DNA from: Ureibacillus manganicus DSM 26584
GTDB lineage: Bacteria; Bacillota; Bacilli; Bacillales_A; Planococcaceae
Assembly (NCBI RefSeq): GCF_000772945.1
Contig: NZ_JPVN01000001.1
Coordinates: 248,001-312,000 of the forward strand
Length of the DNA: 64,000 bases
Direction: 5' to 3'
This document shows positions 25,346 through 34,849 of this stretch, piece by piece. A program made the position numbers and the translations under genes. The notes beneath the pieces were generated by a model. That model was given only the letters and a program-made list of their open reading frames with translations, was not told the origin of the DNA and did no database searches. Position 1 is the stretch's first letter; every line of letters begins with the position of its first letter.

Positions 25346-27472
25346 TTATTTTCTTACTTTTAGCTCATCCTTTTCAACTGATACAAAAAGTTTTTCTCCA
25401 GGAATTACTTCCCCTTTTAGAAGTTCCTTCGCAACAAGGGTCTCTAAATTTCGTTGGATAAACCGTTTTAGTGGTCTTGCACCAAATTGAGGATCTACTC
25501 CTTGTTCTACAACCCAGTTTACAACTGATTCGTCTACTAATAGTGTTATGTCTTGTTCTGCTACACGTGTTTGTAATTGCTTTATATACTTCCATGCTAT
25601 GGCAGTAAAATGATCAGCATTTAATGCATGGAACATAACAATATCATCGACACGATTTAATAACTCAGGTTTAAAGTGGAGCCTTAATTCAGACATAACC
25701 ATTTCATTGGAGTCATCACTTGCTGGATCTTGCTCTAATAGATATTGCGATCCAATGTTAGATGTCATTATTACAACTGTATTCGTGAAATTTACAAGTC
25801 TTCCTTGACTATCTGTAATACGTCCATCATCTAAAATTTGCAATAAAATATTTGCTACATCAGGATGGGCTTTTTCAATTTCATCCAATAAAATAACGGA
25901 ATATGGATTTCTTCTAACAGCTTCAGTTAATTGGCCACCTTCTTCATAACCAACATATCCTGGTGGTGCTCCGACTAATCGAGAAACGCTATGTTTTTCC
26001 ATGTACTCACTCATATCAATTCGAATGAAATGGTCTTCAGAATCGAATAATTGTGCTGCTAGAGCTTTCGCAAGTTCCGTTTTCCCTACTCCAGTTGGCC
26101 CTAAGAAAATGAAAGAACCTATTGGGCGATTTGGATCTTGTATTCCAGCACGCGCACGCCAAACAGCTTCGGTAACAAGTTTAACAGCCATATCTTGACC
26201 TACTACCCGTTCATGAAGGGTATCTTTTAACCTCAATAATTTCTCTCTTTCACCTTCAACAAGTTTAGTAACAGGGATTCCTGTCCATCTTGAGATAATT
26301 GAAGCAATCTCATCGGCAGTTACTTCTTCACGTAAAATTCTTGTCTCAGATTCAATTTTCAGATTTTCCTCTAATTTTACTAATTCCTTTTCTATAGCTG
26401 GAATTTTTCCATGACGGAGTTCTGCTGCTTTATTTAAATCATACTTACTCTCAGCATCTTCTAATTCGCGTCTAAAACGATTGAGTTGCTCCCGTTTTTG
26501 TTGAATCATTTGTAACCCTTGTTTTTCCTCGTCCCACTGCTGTTTCATTTTTTCATGAGATTTTTTTAAAGATAGTAATTCTTCTTTTAATGTGTCTAAA
26601 CGTTTTTTGCTCGCTTCATCCTTTTCCTTCGTTAAAGCTTGTTCTTCGATTTCTAATTGCATGACACGTCTTGTCACTGTATCTAATTCCTGAGGCATTG
26701 AATCGATTTCTGTACGGATCATAGCACACGCTTCATCGATTAAGTCAATCGCTTTATCAGGTAAAAAGCGATCAGTAATATAACGATTAGACAATTCACT
26801 TGCTGCAATAATTGCACGGTCATGTATACGAACTCCATGATGTAATTCAAAACGCTCTTTTAATCCACGTAGTATTGAGACAGTATCTTCAATTGAAGGT
26901 TCACGAACTAAAACTTGCTGGAATCTTCGTTCTAATGCAGGATCTTTTTCAATATACAGACGATATTCATCCAATGTTGTAGCTCCTATACAGTGCAATT
27001 CACCACGAGCCAACATCGGTTTCAACATATTCCCTGCATCCATTGCCCCATCTGATTTACCCGCACCGACAATAGTGTGAATCTCATCGATAAATAAAAT
27101 GATGCGCCCCTCTGCTTCTTTTACTTCTTTTAATACACCTTTTAAACGTTCCTCAAATTGCCCACGATAGCTTGCACCAGCAATCAATGCACTCATATCT
27201 AATTCATAGAGCACGCAATCCTTTAGCCCCTCTGGTACATCTTTTCGTACGATTCGTTGGGCTAACCCTTCAACGATCGCTGTTTTCCCTACGCCAGGTT
27301 CACCAATTAGAACAGGATTATTTTTCGTTTTTCGTGATAATATACGAATAACATTACGAATTTCTTCATCCCGTCCAATGACAGGATCCATTTTCCCATT
27401 TTTTACTTCATCAATTAAGTTCCGCCCGAATTTTTCTAAAGGATTACGATCATCTTGTTGTTGAAATTGCAT
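25346..27472 (-). CDS. clpB: ClpB-type disaggregase lacking the N-terminal domain
   Basis: A 708-residue double AAA+ protein. D1 Walker A GEPGVGKT is at about 57-64, Walker B ILFIDE about 125-130. A long coiled-coil M-domain follows (about 262-382), then D2 with Walker A GPTGVGKT (about 458-465) and [14 protein letters not shown]. The ClpP-docking loop of ClpC/ClpA is absent, so it is a ClpB-type disaggregase working with DnaK. Full-length ClpB has about 150 residues (Clp_N domain) before D1; here only about ten precede it and no remnant is seen upstream. GTTGAGGTG sets the ATG at 27472. A CtsR operator overlaps the transcription start region. Confidence 0.9.
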   Translation of the reverse strand: MQFQQQDDRNPLEKFGRNLIDEVKNGKMDPVIGRDEEIRNVIRILSRKTKNNPVLIGEPGVGKTAIVEGLAQRIVRKDVPEGLKDCVLYELDMSALIAGASYRGQFEERLKGVLKEVKEAEGRIILFIDEIHTIVGAGKSDGAMDAGNMLKPMLARGELHCIGATTLDEYRLYIEKDPALERRFQQVLVREPSIEDTVSILRGLKERFELHHGVRIHDRAIIAASELSNRYITDRFLPDKAIDLIDEACAMIRTEIDSMPQELDTVTRRVMQLEIEEQALTKEKDEASKKRLDTLKEELLSLKKSHEKMKQQWDEEKQGLQMIQQKREQLNRFRRELEDAESKYDLNKAAELRHGKIPAIEKELVKLEENLKIESETRILREEVTADEIASIISRWTGIPVTKLVEGEREKLLRLKDTLHERVVGQDMAVKLVTEAVWRARAGIQDPNRPIGSFIFLGPTGVGKTELAKALAAQLFDSEDHFIRIDMSEYMEKHSVSRLVGAPPGYVGYEEGGQLTEAVRRNPYSVILLDEIEKAHPDVANILLQILDDGRITDSQGRLVNFTNTVVIMTSNIGSQYLLEQDPASDDSNEMVMSELRLHFKPELLNRVDDIVMFHALNADHFTAIAWKYIKQLQTRVAEQDITLLVDESVVNWVVEQGVDPQFGARPLKRFIQRNLETLVAKELLKGEVIPGEKLFVSVEKDELKVRK

Positions 27473-27509
27473 TATTTTCACCTCAACAGTTTATGTTATT
27501 TAAATAGTT

Positions 27510-27526
27510 TGACCTTTATTGACCAT
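27510..27526. promoter_or_regulatory. CtsR operator of clpB
   Basis: On the minus strand GGTCAATAAAGGTCAAA matches the CtsR heptad direct repeat RGTCAAA-NAN-RGTCAAA in 16 of 17 positions. It lies just downstream of the -10 box, so CtsR would block transcription until heat or protein stress. Confidence 0.88.
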
Positions 27527-27532
27527 TTTTAT

Positions 27533-27559
27533 TATAAGATGATTTGTAAAGATTTGCAA
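27533..27559 (-). promoter_or_regulatory. Sigma-A promoter of clpB
   Basis: A TATAAT on the minus strand (27533-27538) directly precedes the CtsR site. A TTGCAA sits about 15 bp further upstream, at short spacing, and is the best -35 candidate. Confidence 0.55.
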
Positions 27560-27717
27560 AAAATACTCCCAAAAATTTCACAATTGAAATTAACTGGAGT
27601 ATGTTATTATTTAAATGAAGTATTTTAAATATATATTTTACATGGAGTCTATTTAATATTTACATTTCCAATGTATTATTAATATCTACACTTAAACTTT
27701 TTAAGGAAGTGATGCAT

Positions 27718-28416
27718 TTGGTGGTATTAAATCATACATCATCAATGAATTTCCATACTCTATTTGAAGAACACGGGCAGCTATTGAAGTTTGATAAAGG
27801 AATTCAGATTTTTCAAGAAGGCGAAACAGCCGATGATATATATTTAGTAAAACACGGAAAAATCCAAATTAGTAAAGAATCTGAAATGGGTAAAGAGTTA
27901 ACTCTTCGTATTTGCGGTCGAGGCAGTATTTTAGGTGAGACTACGTTATTTAATAAGGAAATTATCCACTCCACATCAGCAATAGCTTTAACTGGCTCGG
28001 AAGTATATCTACTAAGTAAAAGCGCACTAGAATTGTTATTAACAGAACAACCAGCACTCTTGATTGAGTATTTAAAATGGCTACAAAACGAAAATATTAA
28101 AAATCAAAGTTTAATTCGCGATTTAGTAATGAATGGTAAAAAAGGAGCTTTATACTCTACGCTCATTCGATTATCAAACACTTATGGTGAAACAATTACT
28201 GATAATGTAGTTTATATAAATTTCAACTTAACGAATACCGAAATCGCCAACCTTTGTTCAACGAGTCGCGAAATGATCAATCGGATGTTAAACGAATTAC
28301 GGAAACAAAAGATTATTACATTAGATAAAGGTTTTATAACTATAAACGATTTGCAATTTTTAAAAGATGAAATTTGCTGTGAAAACTGTCCTTCTTCAAT
28401 TTGTAGAATTGATTAA
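27718..28416 (+). CDS. fnr: Crp/Fnr family regulator with C-terminal cluster cysteines
   Basis: A cNMP-binding-like beta-barrel (about 10-115: DKGIQIFQEGETADDIYLVKHG) is followed by a winged helix with LTNTEIANLCSTSREMINRMLNEL as recognition helix. The C-terminus reads CCENCPSSIC, i.e. C-x2-C-x4-C, the exact spacing of the 4Fe-4S ligands of B. subtilis Fnr. The Asp in SLIRDLV (about 135) is at the place of the fourth ligand Asp141. It is likely an oxygen-sensing activator of anaerobic genes. AAGGAAG at 27703-27709 favours the TTG at 27718 over earlier GTG/ATG codons. Confidence 0.85.
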   Translation: MVVLNHTSSMNFHTLFEEHGQLLKFDKGIQIFQEGETADDIYLVKHGKIQISKESEMGKELTLRICGRGSILGETTLFNKEIIHSTSAIALTGSEVYLLSKSALELLLTEQPALLIEYLKWLQNENIKNQSLIRDLVMNGKKGALYSTLIRLSNTYGETITDNVVYINFNLTNTEIANLCSTSREMINRMLNELRKQKIITLDKGFITINDLQFLKDEICCENCPSSICRID

Positions 28417-28451
28417 AAAAACCGTCTCAGTTTAATTGAGACGGTTTTTTA
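28417..28451 (+). terminator. Terminator after fnr
   Basis: AAACCGTCTCA pairs with TGAGACGGTTT, followed by TTTTAG. The stem starts right after the stop codon. Confidence 0.92.
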
Positions 28452-28520
28452 GTAGATTTAGCATTTTTTAATAGTTAACTTATAATTCGAAATTACTTCG
28501 AATTAATAAAAAATCGATTT

Positions 28521-28835
28521 TTATCGAATGCCTAAAGCCATTTTTGCATATCTTGACATCATATCCTTATTCCAAACAGGTTGCCAAACGATATTAACAT
28601 CCACTTTTTTAATCTCTGGAAGTTCGCTCAATGCAGTATTTACCTGATCTACAATCACTGGACCTAAAGGACAACCCATTGAAGTAAGTGTCATAGTAAC
28701 GGTACAAGTACCTTCCTCATCTAAATCTACTTTATATACTAAACCTAAGTTTACAATATCGATTCCTAACTCAGGGTCAATTACATTTTCTAATGCACCT
28801 AAAATACTCTCTTGCATTTCTTCACTTACTGCCAT
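28521..28835 (-). CDS. yitW: MIP18/DUF59 family Fe-S assembly factor (YitW)
   Basis: A 104-residue protein with the DUF59 core: ALENVIDPELGIDIVNLGLVY, then MTLTSMGCPLGPVIVDQV whose Cys is the presumed metal or cluster ligand, and VDVNIVWQPVWNKDMMS. Relatives (SufT, MIP18, PaaD) help insert Fe-S clusters. AAAGGGGAAAC sets the ATG at 28835. The promoter contains a Fur box (see 28892-28906), tying it to iron supply. Confidence 0.9.
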   Translation of the reverse strand: MAVSEEMQESILGALENVIDPELGIDIVNLGLVYKVDLDEEGTCTVTMTLTSMGCPLGPVIVDQVNTALSELPEIKKVDVNIVWQPVWNKDMMSRYAKMALGIR

Positions 28836-28878
28836 GATTGTTTCCCCTTTCATCACACATTAATTTGTCTCTAATTAA

Positions 28879-28907
28879 AATATACATTAATTGATAATCA
28901 TTTTCAA
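28879..28907 (-). promoter_or_regulatory. Sigma-A promoter of yitW
   Basis: On the minus strand TTGAAA (28902-28907), 17 bp, TATATT (28879-28884). Both elements match the consensus in five of six positions. Confidence 0.65.
28892..28906. promoter_or_regulatory. Fur-type box inside the yitW promoter
   Basis: TGATAATCATTTTCA matches the 7-1-7 Fur box TGATAATNATTATCA in all but one defined position. It overlaps the -35 and spacer of the yitW promoter. PerR and Zur boxes are similar, so the exact family member is not certain. Confidence 0.65.
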
Positions 28908-29071
28908 AGTTCCTGAACTTTTTCAATCTGTTAATAGTAATATTATATTCAAGACGTGCATAATATATCTGTCCAATATACTAAAAAATATACTGTTACA
29001 GCTCAATACTTTGACTGTAAATTCCATTTCGACATAAAATATATTCATGTAAGAGAAAGGAGTTTTCCTTT

Positions 29072-29881
29072 ATGGAAAGACATTTAATTGTTTTAGACTT
29101 AGACGGTACATTATTAACAGATCAAAAGACAATTTCAGAAAAAACGAAACAAACTTTAATGAAAGCAAAAGAAGCTGGCCATCAGGTAATGATTGCAACA
29201 GGAAGACCATTTAGAGCAAGCTCTCTCTATTATGAAGAATTAATGTTAACAACACCGATTGTTAATTTTAACGGTGCTCTTGTACACCACCCTAAAAATC
29301 GCTCATGGCAAATAAAACATTCCCCTATGGATCTAAGTGTTGTATATGACGTAGTTGATTCAGTTGATAAATATCAATATCAAAACCTAATTGCAGAGGT
29401 TATGGATGATGTATATATCCATGCAGAAGATAAAACTTTTATGGATATATTTAACATGGGCGACCCAAATGTGTTAATTGGTAACCTTAGAGGAAATTTA
29501 AATGAAGACCCAACCAGTTTATTAATACATGCAACAGAGGAAAATGTACCAACAATTAGAAGGCATTTAGAAGATGTACACGCTGAACTAATTGACCATA
29601 GACGATGGGGTGCGCCTTTTCACATTATTGAAATCGTAAGAAAAGGCTTAAATAAGGCTGTTGGAATCTCTCATGTAGCAAAAGAAATGGGTATCCCAAG
29701 AGACCGAATTATTGCCTTCGGTGATGAAGATAATGATTTAGAAATGATAGATTATGCTGGGATTGGCGTTGCGATGTCAAACGGAATTGACCAATTAAAA
29801 AGCATCGCAAATGAAATCACCTTAAGCAATAACGAGGATGGAATAGCGAAAATATTAATTGAACGATTAAAATTGAAATAA
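29072..29881 (+). CDS. yitU: Cof-type HAD-IIB phosphatase (YitU-like)
   Basis: A 269-residue HAD phosphatase. Motif I is LDLDGTLLTD (about 8-17), motif II ATGRPFRA, Lys motif III near KGLNKAVG, and motif IV FGDEDNDLEMI (about 216-226). The C2B cap lies between motifs II and III. Such enzymes hydrolyse small phosphorylated metabolites such as sugar phosphates or flavin nucleotides; the exact substrate is open. GAAAGGAG precedes the ATG. Shares the divergent region with yitW. Confidence 0.88.
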   Translation: MERHLIVLDLDGTLLTDQKTISEKTKQTLMKAKEAGHQVMIATGRPFRASSLYYEELMLTTPIVNFNGALVHHPKNRSWQIKHSPMDLSVVYDVVDSVDKYQYQNLIAEVMDDVYIHAEDKTFMDIFNMGDPNVLIGNLRGNLNEDPTSLLIHATEENVPTIRRHLEDVHAELIDHRRWGAPFHIIEIVRKGLNKAVGISHVAKEMGIPRDRIIAFGDEDNDLEMIDYAGIGVAMSNGIDQLKSIANEITLSNNEDGIAKILIERLKLK

Positions 29882-29980
29882 AACCGATTGTGGTAAATAA
29901 TAGAATTACTATTAAATAAATCATCCTAGAATCTCAAATAATAGATTTACAAATGATTGTAATAGTAAGGGGGAAAATAA

Positions 29981-30832
29981 ATGAAAATATTTGCAGACAG
30001 TGCTTGTGATTTACCAAAAGAGTTTTTGGAAGAAAATAATGTAGAACTATTTACACTTCGTGTACATTTAAATGACGCTGAATATCAAGATATCGATCCT
30101 AAAGAAGTATACGATGCTATGCGTCAAGGGGCTGTACCGAAAACTTCTCAAGTATCACCTGAAGAATTTTTAGTTGCATTTGAACAATTAGCTAAAAATA
30201 ATGAAGAAGGTATCTATATTGCATTTTCTTCCAATTTATCTGGAACTTATAACACAGCAGTCATGATCGCTACTCAATTGAAAGAACAGTATCCTAATTT
30301 CAATTTAAAAATTGTAGATACAAAATGCGCTTCTCTAGGATATGGATTGGTCGTTAAAGAAGCTGTAGCACTTAGAAATAGCGGCTTAAGTTTAGATGAA
30401 CTGACATCACGTACCGAAACAATAGCAAGCCATATGACTCAACTGTTTACAGTAGAAAAACTTGATTATCTAGCTGCAGGCGGTCGTATTTCAAAATCAA
30501 GTGCATTTATTGGTGGATTACTAAGTATTAAACCAATATTGCATGTTGAAGATGGAAAGTTGATTCCACTTGAAAAAATTCGTGGACGTAAAAAGGCCAT
30601 TCAGCGAATTATAGACATAATGGTAGAACGAGGCGGAGACTTCTCCAACAAAACAGTTGGAATCAGCCACGGCGATGATTTAGAGTTTGCAGAAGAAGTG
30701 AAATCTTTAATATCAGTGAAATTAAATCCCAAATCATTTGACATTACTTTAATTGGGGCTGTAATTGGGGCCCACGCTGGTCCAGGAACGATTGCAATCT
30801 TCTTTACGGATAAAGACTACAATCCACAATAA
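29981..30832 (+). CDS. yitS: DegV family fatty-acid-binding protein (YitS-like)
   Basis: The 283-residue product begins MKIFADSACDLPKEF, has SQVSPEEFLVAFEQL, and FSSNLSGTYNTAVMIA near 88, the usual lipid-head contact of DegV/FakB proteins. YLAAGGRISKSSAFIGGLLSIKPIL follows near 165. DegV proteins bind a fatty acid for the FakA kinase. GGGGG precedes the ATG with 100 bp to the previous gene, so the two may be one transcript. Confidence 0.9.
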   Translation: MKIFADSACDLPKEFLEENNVELFTLRVHLNDAEYQDIDPKEVYDAMRQGAVPKTSQVSPEEFLVAFEQLAKNNEEGIYIAFSSNLSGTYNTAVMIATQLKEQYPNFNLKIVDTKCASLGYGLVVKEAVALRNSGLSLDELTSRTETIASHMTQLFTVEKLDYLAAGGRISKSSAFIGGLLSIKPILHVEDGKLIPLEKIRGRKKAIQRIIDIMVERGGDFSNKTVGISHGDDLEFAEEVKSLISVKLNPKSFDITLIGAVIGAHAGPGTIAIFFTDKDYNPQ

Positions 30833-30839
30833 TATCGTG

Positions 30840-30874
30840 TTAAAAAGCGTCTAAATCATTTTAGACGCTTTTTA
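30840..30874 (+). terminator. Terminator after the DegV gene
   Basis: AAAAAGCGTCTAAA pairs with TTTAGACGCTTTTT. Confidence 0.92.
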
Positions 30875-30926
30875 GTTCAACAGTTTTAAATATATTAACT
30901 AAAATTGAAAATACCAATATATAATT

Positions 30927-30978
30927 ACAAAAAAGAGACTGTCATGAAAGGTTACCTTTCTAGACAGTCTCTTAATCT
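30927..30978 (-). terminator. Terminator after oppA
   Basis: AAGAGACTGTC pairs with GACAGTCTCTT with GAAAGGTAACCTTTC as an inner hairpin. The minus-strand side ends in TTTTTTG. Confidence 0.88.
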
Positions 30979-30989
30979 TTTAATAACTA

Positions 30990-32828
30990 TTATTTAACTG
31001 GGTTTTCAGAAACTAACTCAATTTCATGTAATTCAGTTGGCTCTGAATAGTCAATGCTATAGTTTTTCACACGTTTGTTAACTGGAACGATTTCATAACG
31101 GAATTGCATTGGAATTGTTGTTGCCATTTCTTCGATATGCTCTTGGAATGCTTTGAATTGCTCTGCACGCCACTCAGCATCGAATGCTTGTGGTGAGTCA
31201 ATACCAACTACATATCCTTCTAACTCGTCAGAAGTGTAACGGCTGAAGTTGTATTGGTCAGCTGCACCGTATAATCCTGATGGAGATGGGTTAGTACCTG
31301 TACCCCATGCACCCATAAAGATATCGATTTCTGGATCGTCAGCTTGAACTTTGTCATAGAATGAGTTGAACTCGATTAAACGACCTGTAGTTAAAGTTAC
31401 GTTTAAGCCAACATCTTTCCAGTTTTGTAAGTAGTAAGAAATAATATCTTCTTGTGTAGCGTCACCTGACATTGCAGCAAGTCTAATTTCTAATTTTTCA
31501 CCATTTGGATCTTCACGTAAACCGTCACCATCAACGTCTACATAACCAGCTTCGTCTAAGATAGACATAGCTTTATCTGGATCATAAGTGTATCCTTTTA
31601 ATTCAGCATTGTAGAATGACTCAAATACTGGTGGAATTAAAGAGTTTGCACGTTCACGTAAGTTGTTATAGTAAATTTCAGATACTGCTTCAATATCTAA
31701 AGCATAACCTAAAGCTTGACGTAATTTAACGTCACCCATTTTTGAACCTTCGAAGTCAGTTACTACTTTGCTATTTTCATAGTCGTATTTACCAACTTTG
31801 AAACCTAAATAAGAGTAGTAAAGCTCTGGACGGCCAAGAATTGTAATATTTTCATAGTTTTCAATTTCTGGCATTTTTGTTGCGTTGAATGATGATACGA
31901 TATCATATTCACCAGAACCAATCGCAACTGAAATTGAGCTAGATGGTACAACTTGAACGATTACGCCATCAAGTTTAGGCTCACCTTTCCAGTAGTGTTC
32001 GTTTTTCACGAATTGTACTGATTCACCTGGTACGATTTTATCGAATTTAAATGCACCTAAAGTAACTGGGTTTTTACGTACTGCATCATTTTCAACTAAC
32101 TCAGCAACTGGAATGTCACCAATTTGGTGAGCTGGAGCTGCATAAGTCCATAGACCATCTCCACCATAGAAGATCGATGGTGATAATGTTTTGAAGCTAA
32201 TTTCTAAAGTAGTTTCATCAAGTTTCTTTAAACCTGAAATTGTATCAGCTGTACCAGCGTTATACTCTTCAGCACCAATGATGTTTTTGAATTGAGTATC
32301 GTAACGTACACCTGTGTAGTCTTTATGACCAATAATTAAGTATGGAAGCATAACGTCTTCGATTGTTAATGGGTTTCCATCAGACCATTTTACGCCTTCA
32401 CGGATTTTAACTAATACTTTGTTGTTATCTTGGTCAACTTCTAACGTAGCAATACCTTCATCAGAAAGCATGAAGTTACCATCAGCTTCGAATAATGAGT
32501 TAGAAGCATATGCCATAATATCAGCATCATAAGCATCTTCATATAACTCAGCTAAGAAGATACCTGCAAATGGCTCATCTTTTACCATAGCTACTTTCAG
32601 CATTCCGCCACTAATAGCATCTCCGTCATGTGTAACTGCTAAATCAAATAGTGCATCTGAAGCAGTATCCGTTTCTTCAGGAGTTTCTGTTGTTTCTGTT
32701 GTTGTTTCTGAGTCTGCAGGTTTCTCTGTAGTGTCTGCAGGTTTTTCTGTGTTACCACCGCTACAAGCTGCTAAAGCTAATACAAGAGCGAATAATAACG
32801 CTAATAGAGACCAACGTTGTTTCTTCAT
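30990..32828 (-). CDS. oppA: Oligopeptide ABC transporter substrate-binding lipoprotein
   Basis: A 612-residue family-5 extracellular solute-binding protein. Signal peptide with lipobox LAAC (Cys about 22), then a Thr/Glu/Pro-rich flexible linker (EKPADTTEKPADSETTTETT) about 35 residues long, and the binding domain (VKWSDGNPLTIEDVMLPYL, GAFKFDKIVPGESVQFVKN, ALDIEAVSEIYYN). It captures peptides for the OppBCDF importer. AAAAGGAGG precedes the ATG. It is the last gene of the operon, separated from oppC by 121 bp with stem-loops, which would allow more mRNA for the binding protein. Confidence 0.92.
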   Translation of the reverse strand: MKKQRWSLLALLFALVLALAACSGGNTEKPADTTEKPADSETTTETTETPEETDTASDALFDLAVTHDGDAISGGMLKVAMVKDEPFAGIFLAELYEDAYDADIMAYASNSLFEADGNFMLSDEGIATLEVDQDNNKVLVKIREGVKWSDGNPLTIEDVMLPYLIIGHKDYTGVRYDTQFKNIIGAEEYNAGTADTISGLKKLDETTLEISFKTLSPSIFYGGDGLWTYAAPAHQIGDIPVAELVENDAVRKNPVTLGAFKFDKIVPGESVQFVKNEHYWKGEPKLDGVIVQVVPSSSISVAIGSGEYDIVSSFNATKMPEIENYENITILGRPELYYSYLGFKVGKYDYENSKVVTDFEGSKMGDVKLRQALGYALDIEAVSEIYYNNLRERANSLIPPVFESFYNAELKGYTYDPDKAMSILDEAGYVDVDGDGLREDPNGEKLEIRLAAMSGDATQEDIISYYLQNWKDVGLNVTLTTGRLIEFNSFYDKVQADDPEIDIFMGAWGTGTNPSPSGLYGAADQYNFSRYTSDELEGYVVGIDSPQAFDAEWRAEQFKAFQEHIEEMATTIPMQFRYEIVPVNKRVKNYSIDYSEPTELHEIELVSENPVK

Positions 32829-32949
32829 TATAATCCTCCTTTTGTGTATAACGTTGGGATTTGTACCAAAATTCCCAACTATATCTAAACATATTTACCA
32901 TTTCGATAAATATGATGGTACCAAATACCTTTTTTCTTCCAAATTTACT
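32829..32949 (-). other. oppC-oppA spacer with stem-loops
   Basis: On the minus strand CATATTTATCGAAATGGTAAATATG and GTTGGGA-TTTTGGTACAAA-TCCCAAC form hairpins before the oppA ribosome site. No gene. They may act as a processing or stabilising site so oppA mRNA exceeds that of the permease genes; this is inferred. Confidence 0.5.
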
Positions 32950-33855
32950 TTAACCTAAACGCTGTCTTGCATCTGCCGCACGTCTAAATGCTTGACCAAC
33001 GAAGTTAATTGCTAACATCATGATCAAAATAAATAATGCAGCTGGTAGCCAACACCACCAATATTGTTGAAGTATTAGAGGGTTATTCGCATAACTAACT
33101 AATGTTCCTAAAGATGGTGTAGATGGTGGTAACCCAAACCCTAAGTAAGATAAAACAGTTTCGATCCCTATATTTCCAGCAAAATTTAATGTCGTTTCAA
33201 CAATTAGAATCGAACTTAAGTTGGGCATAATTTCTCGGAAAATGATAATAAAATCATTTGTTCCAAGAGTTTTAGATGCATTTACATAATCTCGTTTACC
33301 CTCACTTAGCGCCTTTGATCGGACTAACCTCGCAATACCCGGCCATGCGAATAAACTTATTATCAATACAAGATCATATTGTGAATATTTAGGAATAATC
33401 GTAACAAAAACAATGATTAACATTAAAGATGGTATTGTGATGAAGAAGTCTATAATTCTCATAATAATATTGTCAATCCAGCCACCAAAATACCCACAAA
33501 TTAAACCAACAATAATCCCGAAAATACTTGTAATAATAGTAACGCCAATCGCGATTTCTAGAGAGTTTTTAGCACCAATGACTAGTTGGCCAAAAATATC
33601 TCGACCCCCTTGGTCCGCCCCTAACAGAAATTTCTCTCCTGGCGCAGCATACTTATCTCGTAAACTAACTCGCATAATTTCATCGACGTTTATGAAAAGA
33701 TAAGCCATGATAAATACGTAAGCAGTAACTAGAATAATCCCAATAAGGGAAACTAATGCAAGTTTGTCTTTAATAAACTCTCGGAAAATTACCTGGAATC
33801 CTGTTGGTGGAGAACTTGCAATATTGGAATTTTTATCATTTGAAACACTAACCAT
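32950..33855 (-). CDS. oppC: Oligopeptide ABC transporter permease OppC
   Basis: A 301-residue DppC/OppC-type permease. One N-terminal helix (LALVSLIGIILVTAYVFIM), a periplasmic-side segment, then five helices with the EAA cytoplasmic loop VNASKTLGTNDFIIIFREIMPNL. LLGADQGGRDIFGQLVIGAKNSL is a family signature. It forms the membrane channel with OppB. AAGGAGGGAG precedes the ATG. Confidence 0.94.
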   Translation of the reverse strand: MVSVSNDKNSNIASSPPTGFQVIFREFIKDKLALVSLIGIILVTAYVFIMAYLFINVDEIMRVSLRDKYAAPGEKFLLGADQGGRDIFGQLVIGAKNSLEIAIGVTIITSIFGIIVGLICGYFGGWIDNIIMRIIDFFITIPSLMLIIVFVTIIPKYSQYDLVLIISLFAWPGIARLVRSKALSEGKRDYVNASKTLGTNDFIIIFREIMPNLSSILIVETTLNFAGNIGIETVLSYLGFGLPPSTPSLGTLVSYANNPLILQQYWWCWLPAALFILIMMLAINFVGQAFRRAADARQRLG

Positions 33856-33885
33856 TAATTCTCCCTCCTTAACTCATATAAGTGT

Positions 33886-34848
33886 CTATTCAATTCTTAT
33901 CCGTGGGTCAACGATGCTCATAATAATATCGGATAAGAGACTACCTAATAGCGCTAAGAAGCCATATAACATTACAAGTGCTGTAATGACACTATAATCT
34001 CTTGAAAGAATGGCGTTTATAAACAATTGACCCATTCCAGGATATCCAAATATTGTTTCAATAATGATTGAACCACCTAGTAATCCAGTAATTGTAAAGC
34101 CTAAAAATGCTGCAATTGGAAGTAAAGAGTTTCTGAAAATATGTTTTGAATACACTTTTCTCATAGGAATACCTTTACTTCTAGCCGTTCTAACATAATC
34201 CAATGATTTTGCATCTATGATTTCAGAACGTAAATATTGAATAACCCCAGTAGTACCTAATACTGCAAATGTAGATGCAGGTAAAATTAAATGATAAATT
34301 TTATCCCAATACCAAGCTAGAGTACCTGGATCTAGCCCTACACTTACACTACCAACTGTTGGGAACCAGCGTAATGTATACCCAAATAGATATAAGAATA
34401 ATAAACCTAATACGAATGTAGGAATTGCATATGATATAAAACTATACAGTACAATTGACTTATCTAGTTTTGAGTTATTATATCGACCTGCCAATATTCC
34501 TAAAGGTATTGCAATTGAATATAATAAAATCACACTTAATAATGATAACCAAAGTGTATTTGTTGCTTTTTCCCCAATTAGGTCTCCCACACTACGTTGA
34601 AAAGTATAACTTTTACCTAGTTCACCTTGAACCAAATTTCCTACCCATCTTACATATTGTTCGTACCAAGGATCGTTAAGCCCTGCCTTTTCACGAAGTT
34701 CTTCAATTCTAGCAGGGTCTGTCTCAGGTGTAATTGCCCCTGAATAAGGATCACCTGGCATAAATTGAGCTAATATAAAAACTAGTAAGCTCAGAACAAA
34801 TAATTGTGGAATCATAATTACTACTCGTCTAACAACTGTTTTCCACAT
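33886..34848 (-). CDS. oppB: Oligopeptide ABC transporter permease OppB
   Basis: A 320-residue permease with the DppB/OppB N-terminus VVIMIPQLFVLSLLVFILAQFMPGDP, six helices and the EAA loop YVRTARSKGIPMRKVYSKHIFRNSLLP. The extracytoplasmic part contains EKAGLNDPWYEQYVRWVGNLVQGELG. It starts one base after the oppF stop with AGGAGGTC upstream, so it is tightly coupled to oppF. Confidence 0.94.
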   Translation of the reverse strand: MWKTVVRRVVIMIPQLFVLSLLVFILAQFMPGDPYSGAITPETDPARIEELREKAGLNDPWYEQYVRWVGNLVQGELGKSYTFQRSVGDLIGEKATNTLWLSLLSVILLYSIAIPLGILAGRYNNSKLDKSIVLYSFISYAIPTFVLGLLFLYLFGYTLRWFPTVGSVSVGLDPGTLAWYWDKIYHLILPASTFAVLGTTGVIQYLRSEIIDAKSLDYVRTARSKGIPMRKVYSKHIFRNSLLPIAAFLGFTITGLLGGSIIIETIFGYPGMGQLFINAILSRDYSVITALVMLYGFLALLGSLLSDIIMSIVDPRIRIE

Positions 34849-34849
34849 A

